Below are positions 26,813-36,700 of a stretch of DNA of 64,000 nucleotides, piece by piece. The stretch's first letter is position 1, and every line of letters starts with the position of its first letter. Position numbers and translations under genes: made by a program. Under the pieces are notes generated by a model. The model ran no database searches and had not been told where the DNA came from. It saw only the letters and a list, made by a program, of their open reading frames with translations. The DNA lies in assembly GCF_013348785.1 (NCBI RefSeq), contig NZ_CP054691.1:2790001-2854000 (forward strand), given 5' to 3'. The stretch is from Gordonia sp. X0973 (GTDB lineage Bacteria > Actinomycetota > Actinomycetes > Mycobacteriales > Mycobacteriaceae).

Positions 26813-27184
26813 TCAGAGCACCTCCGGAGCCAGCGAAACGATCTTCATGAAGCGCTTGTCGCGCAGCTCGCGGCCGACCGGGCCGAAGATGCGGGTACCG
26901 CGCGGGTCGGTGTTGTCACCCTTGAGGATGACGGCGGCGTTCTCGTCGAAACGGATGTAGCTGCCGTCCGGACGGCGCCGCTCTTTGATGGTGCGGACGA
27001 TGACGGCCTTGACGACCTCGCCCTTCTTGATGTTGCCGCCCGGGATGGCGTCCTTGACGGTGGCGACGATGACGTCGCCGATCCCGGCGTATCGCCGCGA
27101 GGAGCCGCCCAGCACGCGGATGCACAAGATTTCCTTGGCTCCGGTGTTGTCGGCGACCCGCAGGCGAGATTCCTGCTGAATCAC
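26813..27184 (-). CDS. rplN: 50S ribosomal protein L14
   Basis: A 123-residue large-subunit protein starting [20 protein letters not shown]. The family motif [20 protein letters not shown] is present. The start is GTG at 27184 with AGGAG about 7 bases upstream; the in-frame extension upstream has no similarity to L14. It is the first gene of the spc operon and has its own promoter-like sequence about 160 bases upstream. The S10-operon genes that would normally precede it are not in the window. Confidence 0.96.
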   Translation of the reverse strand: MIQQESRLRVADNTGAKEILCIRVLGGSSRRYAGIGDVIVATVKDAIPGGNIKKGEVVKAVIVRTIKERRRPDGSYIRFDENAAVILKGDNTDPRGTRIFGPVGRELRDKRFMKIVSLAPEVL

Positions 27185-27334
27185 TCGGTTCTCCTGACCT
27201 GGATTTTTTGCCCGCCGGATTTCCGACCCGACGTGCACGGTCTGCTGCCGCCGGACACGCGCCTGCCAGGGGTTTTCCGGTCTCCCGGAGCACTCCAGTG
27301 GGTTCGCATGCCGACTCGCGACGCAGATGCGCCG

Positions 27335-27378
27335 CGGGCAACCGCTTCAGTCTAAGGGAAACCGCAGGTCGGGGCCAA
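27335..27378 (-). promoter_or_regulatory. Putative promoter of rplN-rplX-rplE-rpsN
   Basis: On the minus strand: TTGGCC (27373-27378), an 18-base spacer, TAGACT (27349-27354), 7 bases, then TTGCCCG (27335-27341). The -10/TTGCCCG arrangement is shared with the rpsH and secY upstream regions. It implies an rplN leader of about 155 nt. The rest of the 27185-27402 gap shows no gene. Confidence 0.6.
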
Positions 27379-27402
27379 ATCGTGGTCCGGGTGCCCCGAC
27401 GG

Positions 27403-28524
27403 TCAGCGGAAGTACCCCGCGACCGCGGCCAGGGTGTCCCCCATCGCCATCGGCACCACTCCCCCGTGGTCGGTGGGATAGGTCCGCATCGTCACGGCCG
27501 CGCCCCCGCCGCGCAGCTCGTCGACGAGGGTCTGGGTGCCGATCGCCGGGATGACCGGGTCGAGCACCCCCTGCTGGATCAGGATCGGCCGGCGCCAGCC
27601 CGTCGTCGGGATGTCGGCGTAGTCGCGCAACGCGCGCACGAAGGCGGTGCCGTCGACCGGGGTCCGATAGAAGGTCCCGGGCGCGACGGTCGTCATCGCG
27701 TTCGCGAGTTCGCCCGCGCACACGGTTCGCGCCGTGGTCAGCCACCGCTTCCCGGTCGGCGTCAGGTATCCCAGCGGATTGACGTCGGGCCGCGCATGCG
27801 CGAGTCCGCTCATCAGGTAGAGCGCGAACCCGTAGTAGCTGTTCAGCACGCTGAGGTTGGGCACCCCGGGCCGCTGGATCGTCGAGAAGATCTTCGAGAC
27901 CTGGCTGTACGGCGCGAGTGCGACCACGCCGCGGACGTCCAGGTCGGGTGCGTAGCGCGGTGCGAGTCGAGTTGCCCACAGCGCCGCGTGACCGCCCTGG
28001 GAATGGCCGACGGCGACCCAGCGTCTCCCGACTCCCGAGTCGACGTCGCGCGCGGCGCGCACCACGTCGATCACGTCGTGGGCCGCTGCCCGACCGCCCA
28101 GATACTCCGCTTCGGCGCCCGCGCCGGCGTAGTCGGTCGCCGCGACGACGTACCCGTGGCGCAGGGCCGCCGCGATCAGCGGCTGGTCGCGGTCTTGCAC
28201 CCGGCCGGTCATGAGGCTCGGCGCGCACTGCGGCGCGATACCCGTCGTGCCGTGCGCCCAGGAGATGACGGGCCAGCCACCGCGCGGCGCGGCGCCGCGC
28301 GGGAAGTAGACCGCGCCGGTGCTGCGCGCCGGGCGCCCGTTCTGATCGCGGGTGGCGTAGAGCAGCCGCACCCCGCGGGCCGCCCCCGACGGCAGGTCGG
28401 CGGCGGCAAGCGCCGACGTCGAGAGGACCGCCCCGTCCGCGGGCGCCGCGCCGGCCTGGGCCGGCACGACGACCGACGCTCCGACCGCCAGCCACAGGCC
28501 GACCAACAGGGAGTACAGACGCAT
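27403..28524 (-). CDS. Secreted lipase of the LIP family
   Basis: A 373-residue alpha/beta-hydrolase with a signal peptide at residues 1 to about 27 (LLVGLWLAVGASVVVPAQAG, cut near AGA-AP). The nucleophile S175 lies in GHSQGG; D322 (GVLDPVIP) and H353 (TDHGG) complete a likely triad. YYGFALYLMSGLAH and the cap region fit the secretory lipase (LIP) family, which hydrolyses triacylglycerols or other esters outside the cell. It is divergent from the esterase gene across 133 bp. Its stop lies 25 bp beyond the rplN promoter, so it is probably unrelated to the ribosomal genes. Confidence 0.88.
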   Translation of the reverse strand: MRLYSLLVGLWLAVGASVVVPAQAGAAPADGAVLSTSALAAADLPSGAARGVRLLYATRDQNGRPARSTGAVYFPRGAAPRGGWPVISWAHGTTGIAPQCAPSLMTGRVQDRDQPLIAAALRHGYVVAATDYAGAGAEAEYLGGRAAAHDVIDVVRAARDVDSGVGRRWVAVGHSQGGHAALWATRLAPRYAPDLDVRGVVALAPYSQVSKIFSTIQRPGVPNLSVLNSYYGFALYLMSGLAHARPDVNPLGYLTPTGKRWLTTARTVCAGELANAMTTVAPGTFYRTPVDGTAFVRALRDYADIPTTGWRRPILIQQGVLDPVIPAIGTQTLVDELRGGGAAVTMRTYPTDHGGVVPMAMGDTLAAVAGYFR

Positions 28525-28657
28525 GCCGCGATGCTACCCAACCCGTCGCCGACACCACCGTCGCCGCGGACGCGACGACGAATGCCCAGGTGATTGCCAG
28601 GATCGGATGTAAACCTGGACCTGTACACTCGTGCCGAACTTTGCCGAAGGGAATCCT

Positions 28658-29686
28658 GTGTCGTCTGCCGTCTTGAGGACTGTCGTGGGATTGGCCCTCG
28701 CCTTCGCCGCCACGGTGTCGGCCGTACCCGCGGCACACGCGGAGGACGGCAGCCGGATCGTCAGCGCCCGGTCGACCGGTGTGCAGGAGGAGTCGCTGGT
28801 CGTCTACGCGGCCTCTATGAAGCGCGAGGTACCCCTCACCGTCCTGCTGCCGAAGGACACCGCGAAACCGCGACCGGTCCTCTACCTCCTCAACGGGGTC
28901 GGCGGCGGCGAGCGCGTCAAGACGGCCGACGGCACCAAGGGGTCGTCGTGGGGCGACTACACGACCTATCGGAAGTTCTTCCGCGACAAGAACGTCTACG
29001 TCGTCACGCCGATGTCGGGCCGCTTCTCCTACTACACCGACTGGCGCGAACCCGACCCCCAGCTGGGTATCCAGAAATGGCAGACCTTCCTCACCGAGGA
29101 ATTGCCGCCGCTGATCGACCAGCACTACGGGACGGCGCGCCGGAACGCGATCGCCGGGCTCTCGATGGGCGGCACCTCGGTGTTCAATCTGGCGATCGCG
29201 AATCACAGGCTCTACCGCTCGGTTGCCGCCTTCAGCGGCTGCGCGCGGACCAGCGACCCGATCGGCCAGCAATACGTCAAGCTCACCATCAACGACAACG
29301 CCCGCAACAGGCGCGCCGAAAAGATGTGGGGACCCGTCGGCGGTCCCGGCTGGCTGGCGAACGATCCGTACGTGCAGGCCCCCCGCCTGCGCGGCATCAA
29401 GATCTACATGACGACCGGTTCCGGCCTGCCCGGCGAGAACGACACGCTCGAACGGCAGGACGTCAAGAACGGCGGGCCGCACTGGCTGGCCGACCAGATC
29501 CTCTCCGGCGGCGTCATCGAGGCCGCGGTGAACCTGTGCACCCAGCAGATGGCCCAGCGGCTCTCCTCGATCGGCATCCCCTACCGCCTGACGGTCCGGC
29601 CGACGGGGACCCACGCCTGGAGCTATTGGCAGCAGGACCTGTACAACACCTGGCCCGCGCTCGCGCGCGACCTGGCCACCTCCTGA
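28658..29686 (+). CDS. Secreted antigen-85-like esterase/mycolyltransferase
   Basis: A 342-residue secreted alpha/beta-hydrolase. The signal peptide ends AAHA-ED after residue 28. The nucleophile S169 lies in GLSMGG and H319 in GTHAWSYW, the pattern of Esterase_D/antigen 85 proteins that move mycolic acids onto trehalose or arabinogalactan. The acidic triad member is probably in GLPGENDT. The start is GTG at 28658 with AAGGGA about 8 bases upstream; a GTG 27 bases earlier lacks this. A possible -10 (TACACT, 28624-28629) lies just upstream. It converges with the NRPS genes: only 10 bp separate the stops. It could be a plain cell-envelope enzyme or act on the NRPS product; there is no evidence either way. 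Confidence 0.85.
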   Translation: MSSAVLRTVVGLALAFAATVSAVPAAHAEDGSRIVSARSTGVQEESLVVYAASMKREVPLTVLLPKDTAKPRPVLYLLNGVGGGERVKTADGTKGSSWGDYTTYRKFFRDKNVYVVTPMSGRFSYYTDWREPDPQLGIQKWQTFLTEELPPLIDQHYGTARRNAIAGLSMGGTSVFNLAIANHRLYRSVAAFSGCARTSDPIGQQYVKLTINDNARNRRAEKMWGPVGGPGWLANDPYVQAPRLRGIKIYMTTGSGLPGENDTLERQDVKNGGPHWLADQILSGGVIEAAVNLCTQQMAQRLSSIGIPYRLTVRPTGTHAWSYWQQDLYNTWPALARDLATS

Positions 29687-29696
29687 CGCCTCCGGA

Positions 29697-32600
29697 CTAA
29701 TCCGGGTCCCGACGCTCCTCCGTCGTGTGCGCCGCCGCATCCAGCCCGTCCTGCACGGCGGGTCCGATGACCGCGAGGGAGTCGGCATCGGCCATGCCCA
29801 GATGATGGGTGTCGACGTCGACGTTGATCACGCGGCCGGTGACGCGACCACGCCAGCCCGCGGCGACCGTCGCCGGATCCGCTTTGTCCGCGGTGGCGGT
29901 GAAGACGTGCAGATCGCCGTCGAAAACCGGCGGCTCGTACGCCGATCCGATCCGGGCGGCATTGGCGAAGCTGTCCATCACCCGGTCGACCTGGCCGGGC
30001 CGCAGCAGCCCCATCTTCTCGATCTGGTCGCGGACCACCTCGGCGACCTCCTCGGCGCTCTCGACTGTGACGCCCTCGTCGAGCTGGAACAGCTCGCGCC
30101 AGCCGCCCAAGAGGTCACCGACATCGGGGGTCGGCGCCCCGTCCGTTTCGGCGGTCCCCGTATCGGCCGGCGCACCCTCCTCGGCCACGGCGGCATCCAT
30201 CAAGCCCAGATAGGCCACCGATTCGCCGGCCGCCTGCAGGGCCACGGCGACCGCGTGGGCCACGTGTCCGCCGATGGACCACCCGAGCAGATGGTAGGGG
30301 CCGCGCGGTTGGACCGCGCGGATCTCGCGCACGTAGCGCTGCGCCAACTCCGGAACCGACGAGGCCTCCGGCTCGTCGAGCACGACGTGCGGGTCCTGCA
30401 ATCCGTAGACGGGTCGGTTCGCCACATAGGGCGCCAGTCCGCCGTAGAACCAGGCCAATCCGCCTGCCGGGTGGATGCAGAACAGCGGCGGCGCGCCGCC
30501 GTCGGCGCGCAGGGTGATCAGCACGTCGTTGACCACGCCGGCCGATCCGGCCAGGGCAGCGGCCACTCCGCGCGGCGTCGGGTCGGCGAACAGCGTGGCC
30601 AGGGACAGATCGGCATCGGCCCGGTTGCGCAGCGCGCCGACGACCCGCGTGGCCGAGAGCGAGTTGCCGCCCGCGTCGAAGAAGCTCTGCGCCACGCTGA
30701 CGCGGTCGACGCCGAGTACCTCGGCGAACACTTCGGCGACGAGGCGTTCGACCTCGTTCGCCGGCGGCTCGTAGCCGCCGGTGTCGTCGGGGAACTCCGG
30801 TTCCGGGAGTCGGCGGCGGTCGAGTTTGCCGATGACCGTCAGCGGCAGTTCGTCGATGACGACCAGGGCGGCCGGGACCATATAGGCGGGTAGCCGCAGG
30901 CGCAGGGCATCGGCCACGGCGGCGACATCCACCGCCGCCCCCGGCTCGGCGACCAGATACCCGGCCAACCGGCTGCGGCCGTGCCGGTCGGTCACGCCGA
31001 TCGTCACCGCCGTGGCGACGCCGGGTTGTTCGGCGAGCGCGGCGTCGATCTCGCCCAGCTCGACGCGCTGGCCGTTGATCTTGACCTGGTGGTCGGAGCG
31101 CCCGACGAATTCCAGCTCGGCCGGATCCCCGGTCCAGCGCACCAGGTCACCGGTGCGGTACATCCGCTGCCCCGCGTAGTCGCCGAAGGGGTTGGCGACG
31201 AACCGGGCCGCGGTCAGCCCCGGTTGGCCGTGGTAGCCGCGCGCCAGCTTGTCGCCGAGGAGGTATAGCTCACCGACGACACCGCGACCGACCGACCGGA
31301 GCCGCTCGTCGAGGACGACGGCACCCATCCCGGGCACCGGTCGGCCGATGCGGATCGGCCGCCCGGCGGTCAAGATCGCTCCGGTGGCCGACACGGTGGT
31401 CTCCGTCGGGCCGTAGCCGTTGAAGAGTTCGCGGCCCGGCGCCCAGCGCGCCACCACCTCGGGCGCGACCGCCTCCCCGGCGGTGCCGAGGTGGCGAAGC
31501 GAGGACGCGCGCGCGGGGTCCATCGTGGCCAGCACGGCCGGGGTGATCACCGCGTCGGTGACCCGATGCCGGGAGATCACCTCGACCAGTCCCTCGCCGG
31601 CGTAGACGTCGGCCGGTGCCACGACGAGGGTGAGCCCGAGGCCGAACGCGGCGAACAGCTCGAAGAAGGCCCCGTCGAAGCCGATGGCCGCGACGGCCAG
31701 GACCCGGGTGTCGGGAAGCTCGCGCGTCCACTCGCGATGCTGCTGGTTGAGCCGGGACAAACCGCGGTGGCTCACCGCGACGGCCTTGGGCCGCCCCGTC
31801 GACCCGGAGGTGTAGACGAGGTAGGCGAGCGAGTCGACGCCGCACCTCCCGCTCAGCTCCGCGTCGGCGACGGGGAGGTCCGGGTGCCCCGAGACGCTGC
31901 GGACGGTGAGGTCGGCGGCCGGGGTGATCGCGGCATCCGGTCGCGGCGCGAGGTCGCCGACGGTGATCAGCCGCTGACCGGCGAATTCGAAGACGTCCCG
32001 ATCGGCGCGACGCACCGCGATCAGCAGCGGGTCGGCGTCGGCCACCATATGCGCCAGGCGCTCGGGCGGCAGCCCCGGATCCAGCGGCAGGTAGGCCGCG
32101 CCGGCCTTCAGGATCGCGGTGATGAGGACCGCGGCCTCCAACGACCGCGGCATCCCGATACCGATGACGGTCTCCGGTCCGGCGCCCCGACCGATCAGCT
32201 CGCGCGCGAGCCGGTTGGTCAGCGACTCGAATCCGGCGTAGTCGAGCGCGCGGTCGGCTTCGACGACCGCTGGCCGACGGGGGTCGAGCGCGCGCCGGGC
32301 GAAGATCTCGCGCGCCGTCGCGGGCGCCAGGGGGTTCCGGTCGCCCAGCACCGGCACGAGGTCGCGACGGTCCTGCTCGTCGAGGATGTCGATGTCGGCG
32401 ACGACCGCATCGGGATCGGCGGTGACGGCGTCGAGGATCGCCAGGAAGGTGTCGCGGAACGCCGCGATCGTCGCCTCGTCGAACAATGCCGTGGCATAGG
32501 TGAGTCCGCCGCGCAGGCCGCGCCCGGCCGTCTCGGTGAATGCCGCCTGCAGATCGACCTTCGCGATCGGCGCCGGATCGTCGATCACCCGCAGCTCGGT

Positions 32601-33700
32601 GCCGCCGTCGGCCGCCGTATCCCCGGCGGCGGCGCCGCCGGCGTCGACGAGGTAGTTGATCCCCACCTGGAACAACGGGGCATGGGCGGTCGACCGGTTG
32701 GGCGCGAGGGCTTCCACCACCTGCTCGAAGGGCACGTCGGCGTGGGTGAAGGCCTCCATCGCGACGCCCGAGACCTGTTGCAGGAGGGCCCGGCCGCTGT
32801 CGCCGCCGCCGTGGCGGGTGCGCAATACGACGGTGTTGACGAACATGCCGACCAGGTCGTCGAGGGCTTCTTGCCCCCGCCCGGCGACCGCCGCGCCGAT
32901 GGCGACGTCATCGGTGCTCGCCAGCCGGGCGACCGTGGCGGCCAGGGCGGCGTGCAGGACCATGAACGGGGTGACCCCCTCCCGCGCGGCGGTCGTATGG
33001 ACCGCCGCGGACCGCTGCGGACCGAAGTCGAAGACCAGCTGGGCGCCGGACAGATCCGCGACCGCCGGGCGCCGACGGTCCGCGGGCAGGTCGACGACCT
33101 CGGGCAGTTCGGCGAGGGTCTGCGACCAGTACCGGATCTGGGCGGCGAGGATCGACCCCTCGTCGTCGGGGTCGCCGAGTTGCTCGCGCTGCCACAGCGC
33201 GTAGTCGGCGTACTGGATCGGCAGCGGCGCCCACGTCGGTGTCACACCGTTGGCTCGGGCCGCGTAGGCCGCGCCGAGGTCGCGGGTGAAGACCGGCATC
33301 GATTCGGCGTCGGTGGCGATGTGGTGGACCACGATGACCAGCACGTGGTCGGCACCGTCGGCGGCGACGCGCGCACGGATCGGCAGGTCGGTGCCGACGT
33401 CGAATCCGCGAGCGCCGACGGCGAGCGCCTCCTCGGCCGTGTCGGTGACGGCCCAGTCGAACCGCGCCGCGGCGTCCCGCTCGTCGACGATCTGCGCGAC
33501 CGGCGTGCCGTCGACCACCGGGTAGACGGTGCGCAGCACCTCGTGACGGGAGACGACGTCGACGAGTGCGGCGCGCAGAGCCTCGACATCCAGGCCGCCG
33601 GGCACCCGCAGCGCGACCGGGATGTTGTAGGCCGGCGACGCCGGGTCGAACCGGTTGAGGAACCACATCCGCTGCTGCGCGTAGGCGAGCGGGATGTGCT
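29697..33700 (-). other. NRPS module 10 with thioesterase (C-A10-T10-TE)
   Basis: The C domain has HHIATDAES, with Ala where HHxxxDG has Gly. The A10 code is about D G F V G A G V S K. T10 is [10 protein letters not shown]. The TE (GWSIGG) hydrolyses or cyclises the product. Confidence 0.68.
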
Positions 33701-36700
33701 CGGGTCGGGGGCCGGCGACCAGCGGCGCACGGGTGGCGGCCGTCCCCACGCGCGCGGCGAGCCCGCGCACCGTGGGCGCCTCGAAGACGTCGCGGACCGT
33801 GACATCCGCGCCGAGCGCCTCGCCGACCCGCGCGGCCACCCTGGTCGCCGAGAGCGAGTTCCCGCCGATGTCGAAGAACGAGTCGGTGACCCCCACCCGG
33901 TCCAGGTGCAGGACCGCCGCGACGACGTCGGCGATGGTCTCCTCGATGGGGCTGGTCGGCTCGATCAGCGCGGTGACGGCGAACTCGGGTTCCGGCAGCG
34001 CCTTGCGGTCCAGCTTGCCCGCGGCGTTGAGCACGACGTCGTCGAGGCCGACCCACACCGTTGGCACCATGTAGCCGGGCAGGGCGGCGCGCACGGTTTC
34101 CCCGATGGCCTGCGACGACACCGACGACGGGCTGTAATACCCGACGAGGTGCTGCTCGCCGGAGGATGTCTCGTGCACCGTGGCGGCGACGTGGACGACG
34201 CCGGGGGCCCGCCCCATGACCGCTTCGATCTCGCCGAGTTCCACCCGCTGGCCGCGCAGCTTCACCTGGAAGTCGGTGCGACCGAGATACTCCAGCACAC
34301 CATCGGGGCGGCGGCGCACCAGGTCGCCGGTCCGGTACATCCGGGCGCCGGGCTCGCCGAACGGGTCGGCGACGAATCGGTCGGCGGTCAGGTCGGGCCG
34401 GGCCGCGTAGCCGCGCGCGAGTTGGACCCCGCCCAGATACAGCTCGCCGGCGACCCCCTCGGGCACCCGCCGCAACCGCGAGTCCAGGACGATGGCCGAC
34501 GAGTTCCAGACCGGCGTGCCGATCGCCACCGACGTCGCGGAGCCGTCCACCGACTCGATCGGTTCGGCGGTGATTTCCACGGCGGCCTCGGTGGGGCCGT
34601 ACAGGTTGAACAGCAGGGATTGCGGCAGCGCGTCACGCACCGCGGCGGCGCTCGCCGGCGGCAGCGCCTCCCCGGTGAAGGACATGATGCGGACCGAGTC
34701 GAGTTCGGCCAGTCGGGCCGGTCCGACGACGTCGAGGAAGGCACCGAGCATCGACGGGACGAAATGCACCATCGTCGCCCGCGCGCGGGAGATCGCATCG
34801 GCCAGCGCCCGCGGATCCAGGTGCGTCTGCGGCCCCAGCACCAGCATCCGGGCGCCGGTCATCAGCGGGGCGAACAACTCGGGAACCGACACGTCGAAGG
34901 TGTACGGGGTCTTCAGGACGACGACGTCGCCCTCGTCGATCGGGAGCGCCGCCAGCCCCCACCACAGTCGGTTGAGCACTGCCGCGTGACTGAGCGTCAC
35001 CCCCTTGGGCACACCGGTCGAGCCCGACGTGAACAGCGTGTAGACGGCGTTGTCTGCACTGACGGCGCCACGGCGCTCCGCCGCCGTCAGTAGCGCCTCC
35101 TCTCCGAGAGGTTCGTCGGCGGTGAAGTCCAGCACGCGGGCGCCGCGGCTGCCGGCGACCTCGACGACGGCCGGTGCCGCGCCCACCGCGTCGGCGGTGA
35201 GCACCACCGACACCCCGGCCGCGTCGAGCATGTGTTCCACCCGTTGCGCCACCGCGCCGGTGTCGACCGGGACGTACTGTCCGCCGGCCGCGACGATCGC
35301 GTGGATGGCGATCACCATCTCGATCGACCGGGGGATGGACAGCGCGACCGCGTCGTCGGGGCCCACCCCGGCGGCGATCAACCGCCTGGCCAACTGCGAC
35401 ACCCGCGCACCGAATGCGCGGTAGGTCAGCTCGCGGCCGTCCTCGGCGACCAGGGCGACGGCCTCCGGGGTGGCCTCGATCTGGGCGAAGACCGCGTCGG
35501 TCACCAGCGGCAGAGCCGGCACGTCGCGCCGCTCGCCCGACTCGACACGTTCGAGCCGGGCCGCCTCCGGCGCCTGCAGGATCTCGATGTCGCCGACGGC
35601 CCGCGCGGGATCGGCGGTGGCCTCGGCGAGGACGGTGACGAGGCGGTCGGCGAAGCGGGCCACGGTGGCGGCGTCGAACAGATCGGTGGCGTACTCCAAT
35701 CCGAGCGACCACGGCTGGCCCGCGGCCCCCGCGGACACCTGCACGGTCAGATCGACGCGCGAACTCACCGTCGGCGCCTCGACCTGCTCGATCGACAATC
35801 CCGGTAGGTCGACACCCGTCGAAAGGCCGCCGAGCCGGTTGAAGAAGACCAGCACCTGGGTCAGCGGGGCGAAGGCCTCCGACCGCACCGGGTTGAGGGC
35901 GTCGACCAGCGATTCGAAGGGGACGTCGGCATTGGCGAAGGCCGACGTGTCGATCGTCTTCACCTTCTCGAGGAAGTCGGCGAAGCGCTCCTTCGGGTCG
36001 ACCGCGGTCCGCAACACCAGCGTGTTCACGAACATGCCGACCAGCGGGTCCAGGACGGCCCGTCCCCGCCCGGCGCTGGACGCGCCGATCGCCACGTCGT
36101 CCGCGGCGGCCAATCGGCCGATCAGCGCCGCGAGGGCGGCGTGGAAGACCATGAACTCGGTGGCACCGCTCGCGCGCGCCAGCCGCTCGATTCCGCTGAC
36201 GACCGACGCCGGGATCTCGGCACGCACCAGGGCGCCCCGATGCGTCGCGACCGGCGGCCGGGGGCGGTCGCCGGGTAGCTCGACCAGGTCGGGCAGCCCG
36301 GCGAGTTCCCGCTGCCAATAGTCGAATTGGCCGGCGAGCACCGAATCCTCGTCGGCCACCGTCCCCAGTTCGCGCTGCTGCCAGAGGGCGAAGTCGGCGA
36401 ACTGCACCTCCAGCGGCTCGAAGCCGGGGTCGCGACCGGCGGACCGGGCGGCGTAGGCCCGGACCAGGTCGCCGGTCAGCGGTTGCAGGGATTCGCCGTC
36501 GGCGGCGATGTGGTGTGCCACCACCGCGAGGACCACCCCGTCGGCGCCGGGCCACACCCGCACCCGCACGGGCCACTGCCGCGACACGTCGAAACCGGTC
36601 GTGACGGCGCTCTCGATCCCGGCGAAGGAGTCGACGACCTGCCAGTCCAGGTGCTGGGCCGCCGAGTCGGCGGCGGCGATCACGGCCGTCGGCGCACCGT

